A DNA stretch of 64,000 nucleotides from Gibbula magus. Lineage: Eukaryota > Mollusca > Gastropoda > Trochida > Trochidae. Positions 23,931 to 37,200 of the stretch are shown here, piece after piece. The translations under genes and the position numbers were made by a program. Every line of letters starts with the position of its first letter. The first letter of the stretch is position 1. The notes under the pieces were generated by a model, which made no database searches, was not told the DNA's origin, and saw nothing but the letters and a program-made list of their open reading frames with translations. The stretch spans positions 76,036,436 to 76,100,435 of the forward strand of contig OW388291.1 in assembly GCA_936450465.1 (NCBI GenBank). The letters run 5' to 3'.

Positions 23931-24389
23931 GTTCAATAGATATGCAACGTTACGTACCACCAAATGAGTTGAACCGTACTGCCTTTTGTGATATTCGAGC
24001 GTAGCATGTTGCCCGTGCATGCCTCGAACATGTAGACACGACTGTCATGCATCACTGGTGGGAACGTATCGCACAAACACTCTTCTCATAAATGAACCTT
24101 GTTGTAACTATTTAAAATATTCTCGAAAAGATATCATCACAAACATCAGGGGTGCTTAACTTTTTTCTTTGTGTATATATCATCAAAACAAAGAAAAGTC
24201 AGACCTCATTCAATATGGTATACATATACATTCAATAATATTTAAAATCTTCTCTATACATTTCTAAACTGCACAACTCGGTTTCCAGACAATTTTCAAC
24301 TGTAACCAAATTGTGCGGATAAATGGGATCTGACTGTATATGGATTTGTTAAGATATAACTTCGTAATTATTCTAGTTCTTATTCTTCT

Positions 24390-25101
24390 TCTAGGCCTGT
24401 GTTCTAATCAGACATCACTATTAAGTAATTTAGTCTCTAGGTATTATGTTAAAGAGACCAATGCCTAATGCTTACTGAATATACAGTGTTCCTTAATGGT
24501 TCTAAAAGCTAAATATATATTGCATACAACCTTATGGACCAATATTGGTCAAATCTTCAATAAAATTATAGATAATTTAATGAAAAGATCACCTTATAAT
24601 GGTTGAGATACAGATACTGGGTATATATTTACAATTAATGTAAGCATTACACTGGTATTATTGTGATAATACAATTTTATACTTTTATTTTAACATAATC
24701 GATCTGTACCTAATTCAAGCAATCAGTTGATGAGCACAATTAAAAGAAATATTTGTTGTATTGGAAAGGACATTAAATATTTATGAAAATATGAAGATTG
24801 TAATGAACATATTGAATATAATGGATCGTCTTCAGTCATTCAAATTATAATGATCTATTAAAATTTAACATGGCATTATTGAAGCTGTACAGACAAGTGA
24901 TATCATCAAGTTTTAATAATAAGGATATTAAACATTGAATTAGCTCATACATGCTGGCTATAATCATATATGTGAAATCAAGTGAGGTATTAAATACAGT
25001 TTTAAAAATTACAGAAGTAAATTAAAGTGAAGTCCTCAATCAGTACATTCTTTCTAAGGGGACAGAGCTCAACACCACTTGTTACAAAGAAGAAATTCAA
25101 A
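24390..25101 (+). other. Conserved 5' flank of gene copy 2
   Basis: From gcctgtgttctaatcagac this aligns with 48,749 onward in copy 3, and from about 24,535 also with copy 1. The frame upstream of the ATG is open back to 25,021 and has an acceptor-like ttctttctaag at about 25,048-25,058, so exon 1 might start there instead. Confidence 0.5.
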
Positions 25102-25267
25102 ATGACAAACACAACTCTTAATGTCTCCTCTGTTCCTTGTGATGTGATATGTCATGCGATGTTCCAATGTGTGGCTGTAGTGAAGATCATGGAGTGTTTA
25201 AAGCTCTGTAACATCAAAACAAACGACAGAGATGAGTCCATTGTGAAGGATATCGCGAAAATGTTTC
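25102..25267 (+). CDS. Copy 2 exon 1: PAN/apple-like core
   Basis: 166 bp ending TTTC|GTAAGT, with the same five cysteines as copy 1. Sequons N-T-T and N-V-S lie near the start. It is the best-conserved exon pair between copies, which argues that it is coding. Confidence 0.75.
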
Positions 25268-28200
25268 GTAAGTATATTGTTACATTTACTTGTATATGTT
25301 ACTATAAATAAATACTTCCTTCAAAGTCAATATATTTTGAAACAAATAGTTATGTTTCAACATTCAGTTATTTTAATTTTGTTAAAATAAGTCCCTTATA
25401 AAGATGATGAATTTTCAGTTTTCATTTGGCATATTGATACTGAACACGAGATGAATATATGATCTGTCATCTAACCTGGTACTCATATCTTTGCGGGGTA
25501 AACAGAGGCACATTTTTAGTAAGATCACTTACCCAGGGTGCCACCGTAAGTCTCTCAACCCATATCTCAGTGTGGGGCAAGGAATTATCATTCAATGTCT
25601 CAGTTCATCAAGCAATGAAGCGGGTCACCCTCTCATGCAGAGAGTTGCGCCTGTTCTTGCTGAACTTCACTGATAGCGGTCAACTGAACTATACACAGAA
25701 TACTTTTATAACTTGAATAGTAGGATTATGTATAGACATGAATGTGAAAGTTCTCAACTAATTAGCAGTCCCGACTTAGACCTAGTCTTATAAACCTGGT
25801 GAATGATTTTGACATGTTCAAATTCAAGGTCAAGGTCACAGCGAGGGCACGACTTAAGCATGCTTTTGCGAAAATGTCTCATTTCAACTATTAACACTTT
25901 GAATCATTACATGATTGTTATACACAATGAAAAGTGATTATCGATTGTGTGACCTTGAAGGTCAAAGGTCAAGGTCATGAGATATTGCTCATGGCCATGT
26001 TAACCCTTTGATTAAATTTTGAAATCCCCAGTGAGTATTCAACTTGTTAGTAATAACTCGAATAATGAAAAACAATTTGTTAAAAAAAAATCCCATTTTA
26101 TTGATACTGACGAGAAGGCAGAAAAGGGAAAGGCGAGACCCTAAGTCCCTAAGTTTCGGGGCTGCTCTGCTTTTGCGGTGTCACGCAAACGCTCATCGCT
26201 CATCTAGTTGAAACGGAAATTTATGGATGATCAAACATTCTGTCAAAGATTCTTTCTAAATGTACGGGATGATATTACCACTTCCTGTCTTCTTGATTTT
26301 GTTCAATTAGATTTTATAAATAACTTTATAAAATTTAGCATAACTTTATAGTTTACCTGCACGCTTGCCTTCCTTTCAACAGTTTTGGGCAACTGTGGCA
26401 GACCAAATGTCACTAATGCAGATGTGTATCGCCTACCAAGAGATGGAGAGAATGTTGTCCACTACAAGTGTAAGCCTGGTTTCACCTTCTGTGGAGCTGT
26501 AGTGCACAACACGATAAGGTGCCTACCATCGAATCTATGGACCCGGGTACCTGCTTCATGCTTGCAAAATCTTTGGAAGGGCGAGGTAAGTGTTTTGTCA
26601 ATACCTGACACCAATGAGCGAGGTATTTCCTTGTGATATTAAAATAAATGTTTCTGCAATCGGCTATTGAATGTGCTTCCTTTGTTATGTTTGCTTAAAA
26701 AACTCAATTAGTATTGTATTGTTTAAGTGGTAAATCTATGTTTAAATGAAGCAACCAGGACATCATATCAATTGGTAAATAGAGTCATTGGCTCTTTATT
26801 TTGTCACCTTTGTCATATATTTCAGAGGGTTAAAAAAATCTACAATTTATAATCCACAAGCTGTCTGTACACACGATTTCAGGTTTGAGATTTTAGACTT
26901 TTAGTTCGTGACTTTCAGATCGGATGGCTTAAAACGTATCTTAGCATTTTTTTCCTATAACAAACTATTTATATCACAAAAATGAAAGAACATCGAATTC
27001 AAAGTCTCTTTTGAAATGGCATTCTATTCCTTTCACACATGATGATATACAAATGATTAAAATTACAACAAAGTGAAAGAACATTGAATTTGTACGTTTC
27101 TTGTTATATCCAAGGTGAGAGGGAAGATATTAAATTTCCCGTGTCCGCAATCAAACGGTGTTGTCGTGTACGGCAGACTGACAAGACTGTCAAGGCTGTT
27201 TAGGTGAGTAGATATATCTTCAAATACAGGCACCAGAGTCGATGAGATATACTTTGACCTCTAGTCATGTACTCATACTTTGAAATAAGTAACGCTACTC
27301 TGGTTGACAATGCATCCACCTTTTTGTCAGCATCAATAAAATGGGATTTCTTAAAAACAAAATTTGTTCATTATTCGAGTTATTACTAACAAGTTGAACC
27401 ATCACTGGGGTCACTTTTCACAAGTTTGTTCTTAAAAACTATTTCTGATTTCAAAATTGGATCTAAGGATTAACGTGGCCTTGACCAATATTTCATGTCC
27501 TTGACCTTTGACCTTCAAGGTCATACCATCAATGATCACTTTTCAATCAATCATGCAATGACTCAAAGTGTTCATAGTTAAAATAAAGCATATTCACAAA
27601 AGCATGCTTAAGTTGTGACCTCGCTGTGACCTTGACCTTTGACTCATTTTAGTGAAAACTTTTTCAAATCTTGGTCTTTCTCCATAGTTGATACATACCA
27701 AATAAGAGCCTGATAGCACAAAACATGTTTGAAGTGTTTGCAAGGATTGTTGTAGTGATTTCAGAACTCATGTTCTTGACCTTTGACCTTGAATCTGAAC
27801 ATGTCAAAATCATTCACCAGGTTTATAACAAAGAAACTATCTATATGAGGTGTTAATATCTTCATGGAAATAAGTTGCATGACCATATCTCGTGACCATG
27901 ACCTTTGATCTTCAAGGTCACACAGTCAATGACAACTTTTCATTGTCTGTAACAATCATGTTCTGATTCAAAGTGTTAATTGTTGAAATAAGACATGTTC
28001 GTAAATGCATGCTTAAGTTGTTACCTCGCTGTTACCTTGAACTTTGACGGATGTTAGCGAAAACCTTTTCAATCTTGGCCTTTCTCCATAGTTGATATAA
28101 ACCAAATAAGAGCCTGATAGCACAAATATGTTTCTAGTTATCATGTTTACAAGGATTTGTTTTACCAATTTCAGAACTCATGACATTGACCTTTGACCCT

Positions 28201-31200
28201 GAATATGAACATGTCAAAATCATTCACCAGGTGTATAAGAAAGAAGCTATGTATATGAGGCGCTGATACCTTCTTGGAAAAAAGTTATTTAGTGTTTTCA
28301 GAACTGGTGACCTTGATCCTATCTTGTGACCATGACCTTTGATATTCAAGGTCACACAATCAATGATCACTTTTCATTATATATAACAATCATGTAATGA
28401 TTCAAATTGTTATTAGTTGAAATAAGACATTTTTTGCAAAAGCATGCTTATGTCTTGCATTGTTGTGACCTTGACCTTTGACGGACCTTAGAGAAAACCT
28501 TTTCAAATCTTGGCCTTTCTTCATAGTTGATATACACCAAATTAAAGAAGAGCCTGATAGCACAATTATTGTTCAAGTTATGGTGTTTACAAGGATTATT
28601 TTAGGAATTTCAGAACTCATGACCTTGACCTTTGATCTTGAATGTGATCATGTCAAAAAAAAATCCCCAGGGGTATAATTAAGAAGTTATGTATATGAGT
28701 TCTCAAAAACTTCTAGGAAAACAGTTAGCCAATACAAAACACGCCGGCGGCGGCAGCGGGTACAGAAACTGTGCAAAAACTGATAGCAGCTCCGACTAAG
28801 TCGGAGCTGCTAATTACCAGTGATACGATCCACTTTTATGTTTATTAGTTTTCATTATTTATTCATATTTATGTTCATATTGTGGCATGTAGAATTGAAT
28901 AGTTATTGTTTAAATTTTGAAACAACTGATCTAAGCTTATAATTTATGCTTGGTGCTTGAATTCAATAATATTTTTAAACAATTCATACTACGTACTTTT
29001 GACTTCATCTAAAGCAAGTTTGATTCAATATAGAGAATTAATGGGCATATTAATCATGGAACAAATATTTGTGTACCATGAACAACAATACATTTTTGAC
29101 TGCTTCAAATACTAAGAACATAGTTTGCTTGATAAGTAAATGAAAATTATCTTTATTCAAAACCAATATATAATTTCAAAAGTTTGCAAAAGAATCAAAA
29201 GCGAGAAATTAAACTTAGCTAAATAACACTTTCCCTTGATTTTCTTTTGATTTAAAAAAAAAAAAGTATATGAATTAAATTTTGTTATCTGATTTTGATC
29301 ATTGCTGTGTAGTCCATTTAAAGTATTTGAAAATTAATAATAAAGTTGTCAACAATGGTTTATGTATTTCTTTTAATTTTTTCCCACTAATGGTTTACGT
29401 TCAACATAAAGGTTTTCTTATTCAAAACTAAAAGTATAACAATGGAAATTCATTTCTGAAATCAAATGTTATAAAAAAACAACAACTGAATACACATAAA
29501 ATTGAAGAATAAGAAATTAAAGTGAATGTTGACATATATGATTGAACTGAGAGTACTAGTGAGATCATGTGTAATTTAACGCACAGGAAGTAATTTATTC
29601 AATTAATATTCGGGCGTTGGAGGACTATTTGGTTTGTAAATTTGCAGTTTGACTTCCTGTGACGTCACACGAGCTGGACGTGTTTCGGATCGCGGCGAAA
29701 TGGCTATGTGAGTTTTTTACGAAATACTGAAGAAATACTATGGGTACAGGTTCTATATGTGAAGTGAATGTAAGAAAAACATCTATCTAATGATATATCT
29801 ACATTTCAAACGCAGATGAATTCTTAAATATTGGATTTTGATGGATTGTGTTCACCACGGTATGGGACATTAATTTTCAACTCTGAACTTTCAAACTTTT
29901 CTCTCGTCGCAAATTCATATATGGATAGCACACCTAACTCATTTAAGAGAAACAGGGGGGACGTATTTACCTCGCCGGAATTTGATACTGAACATAAAAG
30001 ACAGTGTTATTTATCCAGTTTATCGTCGTCCAAACATTCAGACTCTGTACAATCTTCGGATATCATGGCTACCAATATGCAGGACAATGGTCAGTCACAC
30101 GAAAGTGGTGCTGGTCAATTTATAGCACAATTGCTAGTGGCTCTCAAAAATGAGGAGGTGCTATCACTGATAGGCTCTGCTGTAGGGGAGGCTATAAAAC
30201 CAACGATCAAACAAGAGATCTCACAACTACATGAACAAAACAAACTTTTACAAAATGAAGTCAGTGATCTGAAATCTAAAATATCAGAGCGAGATGACGT
30301 AATTGAAACACTGTCCGACAAACTAGACAGGGCCGAGCAGTACGGGAGGAGGAATAACGTCAGAATTCGGGGAATCCCCGAAACTCGGGGAGAATACGGA
30401 TCAGCTAGTCCTGGAACTGGCACAGTCGATTGGTGTTGACATCTCCCCTAGAGACATAGACATCAGTCATAGAGTCCCCAGGTACCCACCCTCACCCCAG
30501 TCTCAACCCAGGCCTATTATTGTAATGTTCCTCAGCAACGCTACAAAGCGTCAACTACTCGCTCAGAGAGCTAAGCTGAAATCAACAAATAGCAGCAAAA
30601 CATCAAGGGTATATGTGAATGAGGATCTCACCAAACCCAGGGCAGTTCTAGCCAGAAAAGCACGTGATTTGGTTAAGGAACATCGTGTAGAGTCAACATG
30701 GGTTACTGGTGGGGTAATCCTAATAAAACTTAAAGATGGTACCCTGAAGAAAGTGGCGACAAATTCACATTTCCAGGATGTGTGCGAACAAACGAGGCTC
30801 AAAATGGTGGTAAACATTAGCCAGGATACATCATCTTCTTAAACACAGTAAATCACTAACATCGTGAGTGTGGCAGCTTCTGTTATCATTATGAAGCATA
30901 TACATATAATTTAAACAGTCTGTGATCGCGATGTCATGTCCTTCAAAATGGATACATTCCTTATTGTGGTGATTGTGTAAGTAGATTTTGCCACATGTGC
31001 ATACATGTTTGTTGTTTATAAATATGTCATATGAATATAAACACTGACATCTACTGACATTAGCATACCAGGCTACGTGTGCTAGAAGCATGATAAAACA
31101 GATCGATGTGTGTGATGTGTTGTTTACTTTATGTACACAAGGATCAAATATATCCAGTGTGTGTGCAAACAAATCGTTGTCTATGAATGGACCAATTGGA

Positions 31201-34200
31201 AAATCAGCAGCGAAATATGTATACCACCAGTGTGGATACATTGTATAACAATACTTATATTTGATTTTGCACAGCATCTTTCACTGTAAATGCCTTATGT
31301 GAAATTGACTATTTTCTTTACACAAAAGTGTAATAATACCCCGAATGTGTTATATATTTGAGTGACTTATTATCTAAAAGACTTATGATATCACAAATGG
31401 TAATACCTTGAATGAATTATACTTTATTTGACTTATTGTTTGACTGACTTACTAGTCCTTTAACAAATGTGTAATACTTTGAATGAGTTATATTTGTGAT
31501 TAACGTACTGTTTGACTGATTTCTCATTACTTTACACAAATAGTGTAATGCCGTAAAACAGTGATATATTTGACTGACTTCTGTTTTACTTATTTATTTT
31601 TACTTTACACACATAAGGTAATACCTTGAATGTATTATACTTTATTTGACTTGTTTGGTTGGCTTACTAGTTCTTTACACAAATTTGTAATGCCTCGAAT
31701 GAGTCACATACTTAACTGTGTGTCTTACATACTATTATAACTTCACACTAAGGGTGTTACTTTGAATTAGTTGTATATTTGACATACTTTATTTTGAAAC
31801 CAGATCACCAAATGTAATGCTACAACAATTATTTTTTTTTTAAAAACACAAAAAAAAACACACAAAAAAAAAAAAATTCTTTCATTTATGTTCTTCGTCT
31901 TCCATCTTTCTTCCTAAATACGTCCCTTTTTATGGCTATTTTCGACATACAGTACTCCGTAGGAACATTCTATGAGAAATTCAGTTGTTTACTAGGATTA
32001 AATGCTACTTGGAAATTATTATTAGTCACATACCTACATGTACATGCATGGTTACATCATAATAATACTTAATAGTGTCATAACACTACTACTCACAGTT
32101 ACAGTAACTCCGAGACACATGTTGAGGTATCCTAACTGCTCCCACCACATTTACAATCTGTTAGGAAATATACACGTTTAAACACTGCACGTGCAGGGCA
32201 TGCCTCTCATGACTATCACAACACAGCAACAGCGCCTGCCATCGCGCTATCACGATACATGCATTATAGTTTATCAGCTGTAACTAACAGTTCTATATTC
32301 TACTTACTAAGTTGGTATTTTAAACCCTTTAGGTTTCTTCACCTTTAGTTTCATAAACAACTCGATGAGTGTTTTCTTTTTGTTTCTTTTCTTCTTTTTC
32401 TTTATTGAAAAACATGTTTTTGTTGAATATTGTCAAACTTCAGCTAAATATTATCTCAATTGGTTTGCATGTGTGCTTGATCATTCCTCATTATCACAAC
32501 GTAACCCCACTGCCGGCTATTTGGATGTTTTAGTAAATAAATATGTAACATGTCTGTTGACATAATGCAGTACAGGCAGGCAGTGGGGTGCTTTGCAGTT
32601 TCACTTCACGCAAGAAGCTCTTACAATCTGCAGGTATACATATATCGTTCAAATTTCCGATGTTTGTACAGCTCTTGCGTTTCCGTTTTTATCAGTATTC
32701 TTTTACTATCTTGTGGAGATATCCACCCAAACCCGGGGCCTAAACATGATAGAAATCTGAAGATAATACACCTCAATGTCAGAAGTCTTAGAGATAAAAT
32801 TGATATCATTCATGCAGAATTTTTAGACTACGATGTGATATGCCTTACAGAAACCTGGTTGAATGATAATATTAATAGTAATGAGATACTAATACCAGGT
32901 TATCACTCTCCTTTCAGAAAAGATCGTTTGACACGAGGCGGTGGCGTGGCTATTTATGTTAAGCAACATTTATGTGTAGAAAGTATGGAAACATTAGATA
33001 TTGATGGTCTTGAAGCACTATGGATAAAGATAAAATGCAAAACTAGAAATTATCTCATCGGCACGTTTTATCACGCGGACAAAAGTGAACAATACTGGGA
33101 CTTAATTGACCAATCAATTGAAATGGCGACTGATTTAAATATGTTTACTATTATCGCTGGGGACTTTAATATAGATATTCTAAATGAAAGTAACATCAAA
33201 ATCGAAACGTTAAAACGTTTATATGGGATAAACCAAATTATAAATGCACCTACAAGAATTACGCACAGTTCAAGCACTTTAATTGATTTGATTTTTGTTA
33301 CACATGAAAACAGCGTACTAAACTCAGGCGTACTAGATCCCATATGCAGCGATCACTGTCCGATTTTCCTAACGATAACAGATAAACTGGTTAAAACTAA
33401 CAGAACGATAAAGAGACTTGTGTATGATTTTCAATCTATGGATAAAGAAAAAGTTCTAAAACAACTTAACGAAATTGATGAAAATGATATACTCTCTTCT
33501 GATAACATTAATATGGCAGTAGAAATCCTAACGGAAAAATTAAAAAATATCTTAAAAGACACCACGCCAAATAGACTCGTCAGTATACGAAGTGAAGATC
33601 CCTTATGGATGAATTGTAAAATTCGTTCTGCAATGCGTAAACGAAACCGTGTTCACAAAATTGCTAAACAACGCAACCGTCCCTCGGACTGGGCTAATTT
33701 CCGTTCAGCTAGAAACAAAGTTGTCAACTTAATACGTGATTCCAAAAGAAAATGCGATACCAGAATAGATGATAGGGTAAATTCCTCCGTTGGCACAAAA
33801 ACATGGTGGCGCATGGTAAAAAAATATATTCAAAGTAAATCCGAATGTAATTTCTTCCCACCAATCGTATCAAATGATATTATATATGATGACCCCGAAA
33901 ACATTGCACATGTTTTTAACGAGTTCTTTGTAAGTCAGTCTACAGTAAATAACCCAGATTCACAACTACCTGAATTGAATACTGAACCTACTTCTGCGTC
34001 ACTAAATGATATTAATCTTACAACAGGCGAAGTCCAAGACATCCTTCTCTCCCTCGATCCGTCAAAAGCAACAGGGCCGGATTGGATAGGAAATAGATTC
34101 CTTAAAGTCGCGGCGAAACATTTAGCTCCTATATTAACAAAGTTATTAAATTGGTCTCTCAAAGAAGTTACGTTTCCTGCCGTCTGGAAAAAAGCTTCAG

Positions 34201-37200
34201 TCATACCTCTTCATAAGAAGAATAGTATAAATGATTGTTCCAATTACAGACCTGTAGCACTTACAAGTTGTTTGTCTAAAGTTTTCGAAAAATGTGTCTT
34301 TAAACATGTATTTAATTATTTAAGAGATAACGGCATTTTAACCAATTTACAGTCGGGATTTATGCCAGGCGACTCAACTGCCAACCAATTAACTTACCTG
34401 TACGATTTTATCGCGAAAGGACTTGACAAAGGTAAAGAAGTTAGAGCTGTATTCTGCGACATAAGCAAGGCATTTGATAAAGTTTGGCACAAGGGCATAC
34501 TTTCTAAACTTAAAAATTACGGAATAGACGGATCTCTTTTGAACTGGTTTGAAAGTTATCTGGAAAACAGATTACAGAAAGTCGTCATTAATGGATATTC
34601 TTCCGATTATAAGCCTGTAATTGCAGGAGTCCCTCAAGGTTCCGTGCTGGGGCCGCTACTTTTCATAATTTACATAAACGACATAGTTGACGGCATAGAA
34701 AGTCATATTCGTTTATTTGCTGACGACACCTCAATTTATGTTATTGTTGAGGATCACGATAGTGCCGCATCCTGTCTAAACGAAGACTTGAGACGTATAT
34801 CTAACTGGGCAGATAAGTGGCAAGTTAACTTCAATCCTGATAAAACTGAAACAATAAATTTCTCTCGTAAACATCAAACTGAGAAAATTCCTCCATTGTA
34901 CATGAACCAAATTCCGATAAAAGACGTTCAAAGTCATAAACATCTAGGTATAACTCTTCAAAGGGACGGCGCATGGAAACATCATATTGAAGATATCGTT
35001 AAGAAAGTTAGTCCAATGATAAATTGTCTCCGAAGTTTTAAGTATCGTCTCTCCCGAAAAACATTAGAAACCATGTATAAATCTTTTGTCTTACCGATAT
35101 TTGACTATTGTTGTCATGTTTGGGATAATTGTACAAGTGATCAATCTCTCATTCTTGAGCGATTACATTTGGATGCAATACGTACAATATGTGGCGCTGT
35201 TCGAGGTACAAGCCATCAAAAGCTATACCTAGAAACCAAGTTTAAACCGTTAAAAGAAAGAAGACACGATATCAAATTAATAACTTTTTACAAAATGAAA
35301 AATGATCTCGCGCCGGGCTACCTCTGCGATCTTGTTCCGAAGTCTGTCTCTGAAATTAGTGAATACAATCTCCGAAACAAAACGAAATTGCAAACAATTA
35401 AATGTAGAACTAGAATATATGAGCAGTCGTTCCTACCTGAAACAACTAAATTGTGGAATTCATTACCTGACAATTTCGTGCAAGCCAACTCTATCGGTGA
35501 ATTCAAATCGTTGCTGAAAAGGGATGAATCTAATAATAATTATCTCGATCTGAACTATGGCAGTCGATTTTGTCAGATCATACACTGTAGGCTCAAGCTC
35601 GGTTGTAGCGACTTGAATGCTGATAAAGTAAATAGACACATTTCTAACAATCCCGAATGCGCCTGTGGATACCGTAAGGAAGATGTTGCTCATTACCTGT
35701 TTACATGTGAATTATTTACTGTCTTTAGAAATAATGCATTTTTCAATGTAAATGGTCACAGCCTCCAAACTGTTTTATATGGAACACCGCAAACCAGTGA
35801 TAATGTTAATAGGAACATAATCGCATCCCTCCATCAATATATAATTAAAACAAAGCGCTTTGATAAAGCATCCTAGAATGACGTGTTTCTATCACTAAAG
35901 AACAACGTAGCTGTATCATTAATGAGGTGGAACTGCAAAGAATCTTTCATAAACAACAATCAAGTACGCATGGTACAATTATGCTTTAGTTTGTCATGTT
36001 TATGTCCAGTTCTTGTGTTTTTGTTATGATATGTATGTGCTGGTGAGGTATTAATATAAGCAAAAGTTTTGCTTGTTTACCAAACCAGATTCTCTATGAA
36101 TAAAAATACGTTTAAACCAAATTTGCAGTTTTATATGAAAGTGAAAAAGATGTATGATAACGGATCGGATACATTTATAATATGACCAGTGCCAATCAAT
36201 CTGCACGATCCCGCATGTCCGTCATCCGACATTTGCAATACTTCCGCATTCGTTTTCCGTTGCAAGGAAAATAATTGTTTATCAAATGACTTTAAAATGT
36301 ATTGAAATAATAATTAGACTACCTAAGAATTAATGTTCAATTGGTACCTTCGTTGTCATTCAATTACATTCAATTAGCGACACTGAAACCGAAATGCAAA
36401 TGACCGTAGCGCTCCGCGAACTGACAACGTGCGTTTGTTTGTCGGACATAACAAGAGTTTCGTCCCTTTATTTCAGGGGGCGTGGTTTCGCGATAGGTTA
36501 ATTGACCTGGAAGGAGTAAGACATCGCATGAAGCGCCGGCTTACGTGTTGCAGTTATATTTCAACTGGGCCGAATGCACTTTGGCACATGAAACCATATG
36601 GAATATGTATTCACGGATGTGTCGATGGTTTCTCTAACTGTATATTGTGTATGGAGGCATGGACAACGAACAACGACCCCAAAGTAATCGCTGGGTATTT
36701 CGTTGATACCGTAGAACGACTGCATGGTTGTCCTGAAACCATCAGATCAGATGCTGGTGACGAAAATAGACACGTAGAACAGATCGGCTGTTGTTCAGAT
36801 ATGACCACAATGACAGATTTGCTGTAAATAAAAGCTTTTTTTGTGGTTCACGTGTCCACAACCAACGTATTGAGTTTTGGTGGGGTGTGTTGAGAAAACA
36901 TTGTGTTCCATACTGGATGGCACCTGACAAATGAAGGCTTCTTTAGTGGGGACTATCTCGACAGAAACCTGATGCAGTTCTGTTTCCTTGATGCCATTCA
37001 GGTATGTTCATACAATGTAAATAAATTATTTATTCAAATGAAGAAAGGTATGTTAACAAAGGAATTTTACACTTTACAATTTTATAATTTTACTTTATAA
37101 TGTGTATATATGTTAATGCCAGTCAATGCCATTGAATTATGATGTATACTCCCTTTTATTATTTGCAGAAAAAAATCCAAGATGTTACACAAACATGGAA

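Larger units (their letters stand above)
18917..24180 (-). mobile_element. Tc1-like element split by nested insertions
   Basis: Inverted ends of about 40 bp match: atatatacacaaagaaaaca at 18,917 and the complement of ttttttctttgtgtatatat at 24,161-24,180, both continuing into gttaagcacccc. Transposase halves on the minus strand lie inside: the N-terminal half at 23,930-23,583 and the C-terminal half at about 20,175-19,717. About 3.4 kb of foreign DNA between them holds a LINE, a SINE and AT-rich repeats. Confidence 0.8.
29651..36118 (+). mobile_element. Full-length CR1/Jockey-group LINE with 13-bp target duplication
   Basis: Perfect direct repeats aaatttgcagttt flank it at 29,638-29,650 and 36,119-36,131. 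The 6,468-bp element has a short GC-rich 5' UTR (29,651-29,830), ORF1, a 1.7-kb spacer, ORF2 and a 242-bp 3' UTR ending tgaataaaaatacgtttaaa. The perfect duplication and intact ORF2 point to a recent insertion. It is in intron 3 of gene copy 2, in the same orientation. Confidence 0.92.

Noticed and set aside
30115..30423. 102-codon minus-strand frame over LINE ORF1
   Set aside because: It is a shadow of the ORF1 coding strand.
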